Below are positions 51,438-59,702 of a stretch of 64,000 nucleotides of DNA, piece by piece. The position numbers and the translations under genes were made by a program. Below the pieces are notes generated by a model. It was not told where the DNA came from and ran no database searches. It was given only the letters and a program-made list of their open reading frames with translations. This DNA comes from Pseudomonas arsenicoxydans (GTDB taxonomy: Bacteria > Pseudomonadota > Gammaproteobacteria > Pseudomonadales > Pseudomonadaceae), in contig NZ_LT629705.1 of assembly GCF_900103875.1 (NCBI RefSeq), positions 6,395,001 to 6,459,000 on the forward strand, read 5' to 3'. Every line of letters begins with the position of its first letter. The stretch's first letter is position 1.

Positions 51438-54161
51438 TCAGACCTTCAGCGGTCTTTTGCCACTGTATTTCAGATCCCTCCACTTCAGCATTGAAGTGGG
51501 TCCCTGTGCTTTATTAAGCTCGACGGTTCCACCGCTTTTCGCAGCGGCGATGAAACGATGATGCCCATCCTGAAGGGTAATTATTTTTGCCTCACTGTTG
51601 ATTGCAAAAACCGGGGATCCCAAGCCGATTTTAAGTGCTGCAGGATCTTTGGCTTTAATTGCAGAAATGGCTTTTTCACGCTCGACATCTGTCAATGAAT
51701 TGAATTTTCCATACTCTTCAATACCTTCTTTATTGATCCAGTCTTGGCTAGGGACTATTTCGTGACCTTCAGGCCATTTGGGCACGTTCTTTCCTTCGAC
51801 CAAATCAAATGGCCGGTGAAAAACCACGACCAATCGTGTCAGGTTCTTTTCTTCTCTGTTCCTCATAACCTTCACTTCTTTGAAACTCATGGAAACGTCA
51901 CTTGTGGATAGTCCACTGCCACCCGGCATTACGTTTTCGCTGGTTTCCCGTGCATCTCTTTCCTGCGTATCGCCTGTTTCTCTCACCTGTTTGAGCGAAC
52001 TTTTTGCAGCCACAGCGGGGAGGACAGGTTTATTAGCAGGAGACAAAACATTCCCTATCGGCTTTGCCGTAACGTTGCGACCATTATTTACGGGGGCAAC
52101 GCTACTCCCTCCAAACAGGGCAGCCCTACTTCTTACCGAAACTCTACTTGCCTCTGTTTCATCATCGTTGGCATCTCCCTTGGCATACCCGTCAATATCC
52201 ATGAAAGTAACCGGGCTGTTTGCAACCATTGCGTAATAGTTAAAACCATCCACACTGCCTGCCGGATCGGGACTGAGCCAACGCTGCAACCACGATATGA
52301 AGTACCTGAAACCGTAGTAATAGAGCCCCGTCGCATCGCGTTCCTTACCCGAATAGCGAATGGTTTTATAGTCGACGTCCGAACCGGTAAACCATGCAGT
52401 TTCGCCGAAGGGATAGAAGACTTCCTGGCTGATGATGTGTGCATCGTCGGCCAGTTCCATGGTGCAGGACTTCAGGTGATCGACCAGGCTGTACCGGTAT
52501 TGATCGTTGACCCCGGACGGTGGGTCGCTTTCCCAGTGCAACACCCGAACCGTATTGAGTCCGGCCTGCGCGGTGATGACGTGCAGCACTTCTCCAGTGC
52601 CACTGTCAGTGCGCAGTTCCAGCCCTGGCAGGTAACGCACTTCGGCTTTCACGGTTCGGGCATTGGTCTGCAATGAACGAATCTTGCGCACCCGCTGACC
52701 AGTGCCATCATAAAAATAACATTCGCTGTCATTGCGTGAGGCGCGTTCCACCGGGCTGACCGAGTGCAATTGATTGCGCAGGTCCCACGTCAAAAACCGC
52801 CCCTGATCCAGCTCCAGTAAATTACCCCGGGCATCGAATGCCGCCGCGATGTCGTCCTCGGACGGCCGCACGCCGTTGCGCCAGGGAAGACAGCGATTGC
52901 TGTGCCGGGCAGCTTCTAGCTGACGCCCCGGGCTTTGTGCGCCGACGTGTGTCAGCTTCAGCAAGTTGTCGCCCTTGTCATAGCAGTAGGTCTGGCGGTA
53001 GTTACTGAGCGCCGCTGGATCGTTGCGCCCCACCGACGCCGGCCCTTGGTTGGGAGCACCCGCCTCCCAGCCAATCGATTCGATCAATCGGCCAAGGCTG
53101 TCGTAGATAAAACGACTGACAGCCTCAATACGCTGGTTGTTGAAAAACCGCACTGCCAGCGCCTTGTCTTCGATACTCAGAACATTGCCCATGCGGTCAT
53201 AGGCGTAGACCAGATGTTGCAGCACGTTGGTGTGTTCGCCGTGCGTGCACCGCTCCATCAGGCGACCGTCTTCAGGACCATATTTTAGGGCGGTGCTTAT
53301 GTTTTTACCCGACACCTCGTGAGTGATCTTCCCCTGGGCGTTGTACTCGATGTCGCGGACGAGCGTTTGCCACGTGAGCTTGCCGGCCAGTTTGAGTTCG
53401 CTCTGGCGCAACCGACCATCAACGGTGAAGTCAAACCTCTGGGTGTTCTGCCGGGCATCGACCATTTCCAGCACGTTACCCTGCTGGCTGTAGCGCCACG
53501 TCGAAATCGCGCCCTCACCCGGCTCCACCAATGCCTCACGCTCGACAATCGGCTCGGGCCAATCAGGTGCAACGGCCTCCAACGTGAAGTGTTGAACCTG
53601 CCTTGTGCACGGGCCAGTGATCGCGAACGACTCAAACAGCGAGGTCCCGCCCGGGCCATCCTGGCGAATCAATTGCCCGCATTGGTTACGATCCTGGGCG
53701 CTCGGTTCGGCACGACCATATTCCATGCGTTCAGCACAACGTCGAGGTTCGGTGGCCAGGTGTTCGAACACCGCCAAGGGCCGAAGCAAGTCGTCGTATT
53801 CAACCTCGCGTCGTATCCCGCGACTGTCCCAGCTGAACAGCACCTGATCGGCCAGGCCAAACAGACTGACTGTCGAGCCGGCATCGACACTGTTCGTGCA
53901 AACGGGATGGCCGAGCAGCGAATGCAGTGTCGTGAGATTGGCGGGAACCGCGGGGTCGTCCTTGTGTAACTCCCACAGCCGAGGGTCCCACTGCTTTATC
54001 GGGAAACCCGCGGCATCGTAGAGCGTGCGATTGAATCGCGCCTGAGCGGAGATGTTTTCAACCTCACGCCAATAATCAACCGAACAGACGGGCAATCCTC
54101 GCGGATCAATGACAGACACTTTGGGTGTGTTGTAGTGCATTCCCATCGTCGAGGCCGGCAT
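51438..54161 (-). CDS. TccC-like RHS-repeat toxin with ParB-like C-terminal domain
   Basis: A 907-aa protein. The N-terminus (TPKVSVIDPRGLPVCSVDYWR) is that of insecticidal toxin-complex C (TccC) proteins. YD/RHS repeats follow (YDRMGNVLSIED, YDSLGRLIES, FDARGNLLEL), ending in the RHS core LQRWLSPDPAGSVDGFNYYA and DIDG at about residue 658. The remaining 249 residues differ: a Ser/Ala-rich linker, then a domain with LQDGHHRFIAA (865-873) like ParB/sulfiredoxin folds. By analogy, the C-terminus is the cargo released by self-cleavage. Its DNA is more AT-rich than the core. No TcA/TcB or immunity gene is adjacent. Confidence 0.88.
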   Translation of the reverse strand: MPASTMGMHYNTPKVSVIDPRGLPVCSVDYWREVENISAQARFNRTLYDAAGFPIKQWDPRLWELHKDDPAVPANLTTLHSLLGHPVCTNSVDAGSTVSLFGLADQVLFSWDSRGIRREVEYDDLLRPLAVFEHLATEPRRCAERMEYGRAEPSAQDRNQCGQLIRQDGPGGTSLFESFAITGPCTRQVQHFTLEAVAPDWPEPIVEREALVEPGEGAISTWRYSQQGNVLEMVDARQNTQRFDFTVDGRLRQSELKLAGKLTWQTLVRDIEYNAQGKITHEVSGKNISTALKYGPEDGRLMERCTHGEHTNVLQHLVYAYDRMGNVLSIEDKALAVRFFNNQRIEAVSRFIYDSLGRLIESIGWEAGAPNQGPASVGRNDPAALSNYRQTYCYDKGDNLLKLTHVGAQSPGRQLEAARHSNRCLPWRNGVRPSEDDIAAAFDARGNLLELDQGRFLTWDLRNQLHSVSPVERASRNDSECYFYDGTGQRVRKIRSLQTNARTVKAEVRYLPGLELRTDSGTGEVLHVITAQAGLNTVRVLHWESDPPSGVNDQYRYSLVDHLKSCTMELADDAHIISQEVFYPFGETAWFTGSDVDYKTIRYSGKERDATGLYYYGFRYFISWLQRWLSPDPAGSVDGFNYYAMVANSPVTFMDIDGYAKGDANDDETEASRVSVRSRAALFGGSSVAPVNNGRNVTAKPIGNVLSPANKPVLPAVAAKSSLKQVRETGDTQERDARETSENVMPGGSGLSTSDVSMSFKEVKVMRNREEKNLTRLVVVFHRPFDLVEGKNVPKWPEGHEIVPSQDWINKEGIEEYGKFNSLTDVEREKAISAIKAKDPAALKIGLGSPVFAINSEAKIITLQDGHHRFIAAAKSGGTVELNKAQGPTSMLKWRDLKYSGKRPLKV

Positions 54162-54330
54162 GCCCTGGATGTCCTTTTTTTGCCAATGGCCATCTAATCG
54201 TCGCGGAGATGGCGTGGCTACTGTCAGAAATTACAGTAGCGACCAGCGGTAGATGCCCCTTGAACCGCGAATGTCCATTCCCGCGGCCCTTCGGTAGGAT
54301 GGTGGTCATGAGTTCAAGGAGCGTTAAAAC

Positions 54331-54795
54331 ATGTTCATCGGCGTCTTGCTGGTCATTACCTGGCTGATCCTGTTGCTGCGCTATCCGGCCAAAGCGTTGC
54401 CGGTCTCTGTGGCGGCCGCCATCGGGCTGGGCCTGGTGGCCACGTGGGTGATCTGGATGGACAACCGCGAGGTCAAGCAACTGGCGCCTCTTGAACTGCG
54501 CATTACCTACGCCCCCGAGCAATGCCCGGCCGACCGCCCCTTGCAACTGAAAATGAACAACGGCAACGACGTGCCGCTCACCGAGCTTCGCTGGCGCATC
54601 GCCGCTTATGCCCCGGGCGATACGGTCAACCTGGCCGACAATCAATACGCCGCCCCACGCTATCGCGGCCCCGGCGAACTGCAGGCTGGCGCCAATTGGG
54701 AAGACTGTCTGCCATTGCCGCCGCTACGCCCCGGTTATCGCCCGCAAACCCTGGAGTTTCGCGCCGAACATTTGCAAGGTAGTTTCTCAGACTAA
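54331..54795 (+). CDS. Small conserved membrane protein of unknown function
   Basis: A 154-aa protein with two N-terminal membrane helices (about 2-17 and 24-43) and a soluble C-terminal part (about 50-150) that looks periplasmic and beta-rich, with Cys residues at CPADRP and EDCLPLPP that could form a disulfide. I do not recognise a family. The RBS is AAGGAGCG. It lies 34 nt before an SDR gene, so the two may be co-transcribed. Confidence 0.75.
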   Translation: MFIGVLLVITWLILLLRYPAKALPVSVAAAIGLGLVATWVIWMDNREVKQLAPLELRITYAPEQCPADRPLQLKMNNGNDVPLTELRWRIAAYAPGDTVNLADNQYAAPRYRGPGELQAGANWEDCLPLPPLRPGYRPQTLEFRAEHLQGSFSD

Positions 54796-54829
54796 TCTTC
54801 CCTTTTTTCTATTGCACAAGGACCGCGCC

Positions 54830-55654
54830 ATGCCTGTTGCGTTGATTACCGGTTGTTCCAGCGGCATTGGCCGCGCCCTGGCCGATGTGTTCAAAAGTGC
54901 CGGATACGAAGTCTGGGCCAGTGCGCGCAAGGCTGATGACGTCGCGGCGCTGGCCGCTGCCGGTTTCACAGCCGTGCAACTGGACGTCAACGACGCCGCT
55001 GCGCTTGAACAGCTGAGCGAGCAGATCAATCAACAACGTGGCGGCCTTGACGTGCTGATCAACAACGCCGGTTACGGCGCCATGGGTCCCTTGCTCGACG
55101 GCGGTGTACCGGCGATGCAGCGGCAGTTTGAAACCAACGTCTTTGCCATTGTCGGCGTGACCCGGGCGATGTTCCCGGTGCTGCGCCGCGCCAAAGGCCT
55201 GGTGGTAAACATCGGGAGTGTTTCCGGGGTGTTGGTCACCCCGTTCGCCGGCGCGTATTGCGCCTCTAAAGCAGCGGTGCATGCATTGAGCGATGCGTTG
55301 CGCATGGAACTGGCGCCGTTCGGGGTTCGCGTGATGGAGGTCCAGCCGGGCGCCATCGAATCCAGTTTCGCCAAGAATGCCGGCCATGAAGCTGAACAAT
55401 TGATCACCGAACAATCACCGTGGTTTCCACTGCGTGAAGGCATTCGCGCACGCGCCAAGGCCTCTCAGGACAAACCGACGCCGGCCAGGGAATTTGCCGA
55501 AGGCTTACTCAAGGCCGTGCAACACAGCAACCCGCCGCGCCTGATTCGCCTGGGCAATGGCAGCCGGGCCTTGCCGCTGTTGGCCGGGTTGTTGCCCAAA
55601 GGGTTGCTGGAGGCGGGATTGATGAAGCGGTTTGGGTTGAAGGGGCAACTTTAA
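54830..55654 (+). CDS. Short-chain dehydrogenase/reductase
   Basis: A 274-aa cytoplasmic classical SDR. The cofactor motif is TGCSSGIG, the NNAG motif is present as INNAGYGAMG, and the active site is the Ser of NIGSVSGVL with YCASK. The pattern resembles retinol-dehydrogenase-like SDRs with NADP preference. The substrate is unknown. ATG 54830 begins the TGxxxGIG domain; an upstream frame is an extension in the neighbouring gene. Confidence 0.9.
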   Translation: MPVALITGCSSGIGRALADVFKSAGYEVWASARKADDVAALAAAGFTAVQLDVNDAAALEQLSEQINQQRGGLDVLINNAGYGAMGPLLDGGVPAMQRQFETNVFAIVGVTRAMFPVLRRAKGLVVNIGSVSGVLVTPFAGAYCASKAAVHALSDALRMELAPFGVRVMEVQPGAIESSFAKNAGHEAEQLITEQSPWFPLREGIRARAKASQDKPTPAREFAEGLLKAVQHSNPPRLIRLGNGSRALPLLAGLLPKGLLEAGLMKRFGLKGQL

Positions 55655-55665
55655 ACCGAGTCGAC

Positions 55666-55732
55666 GCCATCGCGAGCAGGCTCGCTCCCACAGGTTTCGC
55701 GGCGCTCTCTGTAGGAGGGCTTGCCCGCGAAG
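55666..55732. repeat. REP elements downstream of the SDR gene
   Basis: A GCCATCGCGAGCAGGCTCGC unit is followed by GTAGGAGGGCTTGCCCGCGA in opposite sense. Confidence 0.75.
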
Positions 55733-55769
55733 ACGTCAAACCAGACGCAGCAAAATTTCTGGAAAAAAC

Positions 55770-56168
55770 ATGACCGACTACAGCGAATATTTTGACGAAG
55801 TCATCCAGGCCCACATAGCTATCGAAAAATGGTTGGCCCTGGAACTGGACGAGTCTGTGCTTGAACAACTGCTGACGCGTTTTTCGCCGCAATTTTCCAT
55901 GATCTCACCGTTGGGCCGGGTGCTGGATTTCGAGGCGTTGAGCGAGTTGTTCATGCTGGCGGGCGGCAGGAAACTCGGGTTCAGGATTGAGCTCAGCGAG
56001 CTGCGCGGCATTGCGCTCTACGACAGTGGCGCGGTGGTGAGTTATCGCGAGCAGCAGACCGATGCAACCGGCCTGCATTCTGATCGACGCTCGACGGTGG
56101 TGTTCGAGAAGCAGGTCGACGGCAAAGTGCTTTGGCGGCATTTGCATGAGACGTTTTGCAAAGGGTAA
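55770..56168 (+). CDS. Hypothetical protein (possible NTF2-like fold)
   Basis: A 132-aa protein I cannot place firmly. The N-terminal helices (EYFDEVIQAHIAIEKWLA) and later strands (IALYDSGAVVSYREQQ, RSTVVFEKQVDGKVLWRHLHETF) resemble DUF4440/SnoaL-type proteins, where the last block often precedes the C-terminal strand. Codon use is normal, and it lies alone between two REP clusters. Confidence 0.7.
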   Translation: MTDYSEYFDEVIQAHIAIEKWLALELDESVLEQLLTRFSPQFSMISPLGRVLDFEALSELFMLAGGRKLGFRIELSELRGIALYDSGAVVSYREQQTDATGLHSDRRSTVVFEKQVDGKVLWRHLHETFCKG

Positions 56169-56182
56169 GACCGCGTCGCGCC

Positions 56183-56274
56183 GATCGCGAGCAGGCTCGC
56201 TCCCACATTGATCGAGCCCGCCGCAGATTCTGCAAACACCACAAAAGCCTGTGGGAGCGAGCCTGCTCGCGATT
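56183..56274. repeat. REP pair between the 55770 gene and the efflux cluster
   Basis: GATCGCGAGCAGGCTCGCTC and GAGCGAGCCTGCTCGCGATT face each other around a 50-base centre. It lies at the junction of convergent genes. Confidence 0.85.
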
Positions 56275-56294
56275 GCGGCGACTCGGCCCAACGT

Positions 56295-57143
56295 CTAGTT
56301 AACCACCACCGTGCACGTGATCCCCGCCGCCAACAGCACCCCTTCCGGTACTTCATCAATGTGAATCCGCACCGGTACTCGCTGCGCCAGGCGCACCCAG
56401 TTGAACGTCGGGTTCACGTCGGCAATCAGCTCGCGACTTTCCGGGTTATCGCGGTCATAGATACCGCGTGAAATGCTCTCCACATGCCCCTTCAACACTT
56501 CGCCGCTCATCAACTGCATATCGGCCTTGTCGCCCACCCGCACATGCGGCAGTTTGGTTTCTTCGAAGAAGCCATACACCCAGAACGAGTTCATATCGAC
56601 CACGGCCATTTTCGCTTCGCCGATGCGCGCGTAGTCGCCGCGATGCACGTTCAGGTTGGTGACGTAACCGTCCACCGCCGCGCGGACTTCGGTGCGTTTG
56701 AGGTTCAGTTCGGCCGCTTCAAGTTGTGCCTGCGCGTGCTGATAATCGGCCAGCGCCGAGTCGGCGATGTTACTGGCGTCGTCGCGGTTTTCCTTGGAGA
56801 TCACCAAGGCGTCCATGTCGGCGCGGCGATGGGCGTTGACTTTGCGCATCTCCCACGTCGACTTGCGTGAAGCCACCAGCGCCTGCGCTTGTTTGACCGC
56901 GATGCGGTAATGCTCGGGGTCGATCTGCATCAGCAAATCGCCCTTCTTCACCTGTTGGTTGTCGCGCACCGGAACGTCCACCACTTCACCGGTGACGTCG
57001 GCGGCGACGTTGATGATGTCGGCGCGCACCCGACCGTCGCGGGTCCACGGCGTGTTCATGTAATGCACCCACAGGGTCCGGCCGATCCATAGCGCGAGGG
57101 CCAGTACCAGCAGGGTGGCGAGCAGGCTGAAAAGCTTTTTCAT
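56295..57143 (-). CDS. HlyD-family efflux adaptor (AaeA-like)
   Basis: A periplasmic membrane-fusion protein, 282 aa. It has an N-terminal anchor (about 5-25), a biotinyl-lipoyl-like domain split by a helical hairpin (DVTGEVVDVPVRDNQQVKKGDLL and EVRAAVDGYVTNLNVHRGDYA) and a beta-barrel segment (DMNSFWVYGFFEETKL). It links the inner-membrane FUSC pump to the outer factor. It is the last gene of the cluster. AaeA homologues export aromatic acids; the cargo here is unknown. Confidence 0.88.
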   Translation of the reverse strand: MKKLFSLLATLLVLALALWIGRTLWVHYMNTPWTRDGRVRADIINVAADVTGEVVDVPVRDNQQVKKGDLLMQIDPEHYRIAVKQAQALVASRKSTWEMRKVNAHRRADMDALVISKENRDDASNIADSALADYQHAQAQLEAAELNLKRTEVRAAVDGYVTNLNVHRGDYARIGEAKMAVVDMNSFWVYGFFEETKLPHVRVGDKADMQLMSGEVLKGHVESISRGIYDRDNPESRELIADVNPTFNWVRLAQRVPVRIHIDEVPEGVLLAAGITCTVVVN

Positions 57144-57168
57144 CAGGGCCTTCTTCAGTGATAAAAAG

Positions 57169-57369
57169 TCAGTGATAGACAGTCAACGCCAGGGCGCCGA
57201 ACAGACAGGTAAACAGACTCAGGCGCAACAGTGCCGGGTGCCAGAAGAAGCGGTACAGGTCGAACCCCGACAGGAACCGGTCCAGCGCCCAGGCCAGCGC
57301 CGCGGCGATGAAAAACATCAGCGTCATGGTCGGCATGTACACGCCGTGGAAGGCGATTTCACGAGGCAT
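57169..57369 (-). CDS. DUF1656 inner-membrane protein (AaeX-like)
   Basis: A 66-aa protein with two predicted helices (about 11-27 and 45-62), the usual small partner in AaeXAB-type systems. It begins PREIAFHGVYMPT. I take ATG 57369, preceded by AAGGA at 7-nt spacing; a TTG at 57375 is less likely. It overlaps the FUSC stop by 11 nt. Confidence 0.88.
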   Translation of the reverse strand: MPREIAFHGVYMPTMTLMFFIAAALAWALDRFLSGFDLYRFFWHPALLRLSLFTCLFGALALTVYH

Positions 57370-59563
57370 GTTCAAGTCCTTGGGGCTTGGCGGTGGCGCT
57401 GGCCTTCAGGTAGCCGGCGAGCGGTGATTGCGGGTCGAGCAGCGAGGTGCGGATGAAGTGCAGGTAGCTCTTCACCCGACGCAAGGCCGAGGTGTCGAAG
57501 TGCGGGGCGAACGGCTCGTCGGTGGCTTGCACGCGGCTGATCGCATGGTCGACCGCGATCAATCCGCGCTCCAGATTGCTCTGGCTCGGCTGCAGGAACA
57601 GCCGCACCAGCGAGCGCCCCATCACGCGGATCGACTGGCGCCACGGCTGGGATTCGGCATAGGCCGGATGCACCGGCAGGATCGCTTGCTCCTTGCGCAA
57701 CTCGATGATCGCGTGACCGACTTCCAGCACCACGAACATCCAGCGCAGCAGGTTTCGCTGCACCTGCGGCTGTCCCGCCGCGAGACCGTAGGCCTGGTGC
57801 AACAAGTCCCGCGTACTGCTCTCAAAACCCGACGCCAAACCCTTGAGTTTGCCGCTGATGGCGTACACCACTTGCCCGCGCAGGTCCTGCTCCAGTCGCC
57901 GCCACAACCAGCGGCTGTTCGGCGGGAGGATGATCGCCCCGGCCGCCGCGCACACCAGCATGCCCATCACCATGGCGATGTAGTCGTTGATGAACGCGTA
58001 AGGGTTGTAGACCGTGAGATTGTCCGGCACCGAACCGGTGCTGAAGAAGATCAGCAAACCGAGGCCGACACCGACGTATTGCGGCCGTGAAGTGAGGAAC
58101 GACCCGAGCACGATCACTGGCGCGAGCATCACGCACAGCAGTGGGAAACCATCGATCAACGGGAAGATGAAAAACATCTCGAAGAAGCCGATCAGCGCCC
58201 CGAGAAACGTCCCGCATGCCATTTGAAACGCCATGCGCTTGGGGTTCGGCGTTGCCGCTGAAAGGCCCACGGTGGCTGCGGCGATCAGGGTCATGGTCGC
58301 CCCGCTCGGCCACGCCGTCGCCACCCAATAGCTGCCCAGCACCACCAGAATGAACGTCGCCCGAATGCCCGACGCGGCCGAGGCCATCCAGTTGGTTTGC
58401 GGGGTGAACGGCTCGTCCCATTGCTCACGCGCATGGCTGTGATCGGCCAGCGAAGCGTGGGTCTGTGCATAACTGTGCAACTCATCGACGAAGCGATAGA
58501 GCAACTCGTACGCGGTGTGGAAATCGAGCTGCTCGGCGTCGCTTGGCTCGCTCTCCTGAAACGTCGCCCGCAGGCGGCGGACCCGGGCCGGCAGGTTTTC
58601 CTTATAGCTCGCCAAGGCGTTCGTCAGGCGTGCGGCGTCGGGGCTGGTCAAGGCGCGACCGCTGAAGCCGTCGAGTAACTCGGCGAGGTCCTGCAGCCCC
58701 GGCTTGATCGCCGCGACCACATGATCGGCGCCACTTCCACGCAAGCGCTCGAGCAATTGATGCAAGGCGTTGAACCGCGTGGTGATGCCCATGAATTCGC
58801 TGTTCAAGCGACTGAGCCGGCCATTGCGCCGACGCATGTGCGGGTCTTCGAATACGGTGACGCTGCGCAGTCCTTCGAGCCCGACGGCCTCGGCGATAAA
58901 GCGTACGTTGCTCGCTTCAAAAGCCTCCGGTTTACTGCGACCGCGCAAGCCATCGGTGACGAACAAGGCGAACACGCCGAAGCGTTGATACAACGCGTTG
59001 CGCATCGCCGCGCTGGCGGTTTGCGGCAGGATCGCGGCGCTGACAACCGTGGCGCAGAGAATCCCCAGAGAGATTTCCAGCACCCGCCAGACCGCCGCCA
59101 TGAACGCGCCATCCGGGTGCGCCAGCGCCGGCAGACCGACCATCGCGGCGGTGTACCCGGCCAGCACAAAACCATAGGCGCGAAAGTTGCGATAGCGCGC
59201 GGCGCCGGCCGTGCAGATGCCGACCCAGATCGCCAGCGAACCGAGGAACAGCTCAGTGTTCTGCGCAAACAGGGCAATCAGCGCGACCATCACCGCCGAC
59301 CCGGTCAGGGTGCCGAGGAAACGATAGAAACTCTTGGCGAACACCTGGCCGCTTTGCGGCTGCATGACGATGAACACGGTGATCATCGCCGTGCGCGGCT
59401 GCGGCAATTCCAGGCGCATGGCCAGCCACAGCGTCAGGAACGCGGCGAACAACACCTTGAAAATGTACACCCAGGTCACGCCGTCGCTGCGTGCCCAGTC
59501 GAACAAACCCCGGCGCCATTCAAGGGAGTACAGCCAGCGCAAAGGTGCGGGCAAGGGGGTCAT
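57359..59563 (-). CDS. FUSC-family inner-membrane efflux protein (AaeB-like)
   Basis: A 734-aa membrane protein with two FUSC/aromatic-acid exporter modules: N-terminal helices (about 30-190), a cytoplasmic region (about 200-370) and a second helical bundle (about 390-530, containing SGATMTLIAAATVGLSA), then a soluble C-terminal domain. AaeB exports p-hydroxybenzoate in E. coli; the substrate here is not known. Order OMF-FUSC-DUF1656-HlyD with a divergent LysR gene is a common pseudomonad arrangement. Confidence 0.9.
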   Translation of the reverse strand: MTPLPAPLRWLYSLEWRRGLFDWARSDGVTWVYIFKVLFAAFLTLWLAMRLELPQPRTAMITVFIVMQPQSGQVFAKSFYRFLGTLTGSAVMVALIALFAQNTELFLGSLAIWVGICTAGAARYRNFRAYGFVLAGYTAAMVGLPALAHPDGAFMAAVWRVLEISLGILCATVVSAAILPQTASAAMRNALYQRFGVFALFVTDGLRGRSKPEAFEASNVRFIAEAVGLEGLRSVTVFEDPHMRRRNGRLSRLNSEFMGITTRFNALHQLLERLRGSGADHVVAAIKPGLQDLAELLDGFSGRALTSPDAARLTNALASYKENLPARVRRLRATFQESEPSDAEQLDFHTAYELLYRFVDELHSYAQTHASLADHSHAREQWDEPFTPQTNWMASAASGIRATFILVVLGSYWVATAWPSGATMTLIAAATVGLSAATPNPKRMAFQMACGTFLGALIGFFEMFFIFPLIDGFPLLCVMLAPVIVLGSFLTSRPQYVGVGLGLLIFFSTGSVPDNLTVYNPYAFINDYIAMVMGMLVCAAAGAIILPPNSRWLWRRLEQDLRGQVVYAISGKLKGLASGFESSTRDLLHQAYGLAAGQPQVQRNLLRWMFVVLEVGHAIIELRKEQAILPVHPAYAESQPWRQSIRVMGRSLVRLFLQPSQSNLERGLIAVDHAISRVQATDEPFAPHFDTSALRRVKSYLHFIRTSLLDPQSPLAGYLKASATAKPQGLEHAS

Positions 59564-59600
59564 GAAATCCTGCTCATTGATATTCGGTTACAACCTAGAT

Positions 59601-59694
59601 CCTGTAGGAGCGGGCTTGCCCGCGATAGCGTCAGCACATCCACCATTGACGGCGTCTGACACACCGCCATCGCGGGCAAGCCCGCTCCCACAGG
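59601..59694. repeat. REP pair between the FUSC and outer-membrane-factor genes
   Basis: CCTGTAGGAGCGGGCTTGCC and its complement enclose a 48-base centre with further symmetry. It lies inside the efflux operon. Confidence 0.85.
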
Positions 59695-59702
59695 TTTTGT
59701 GT

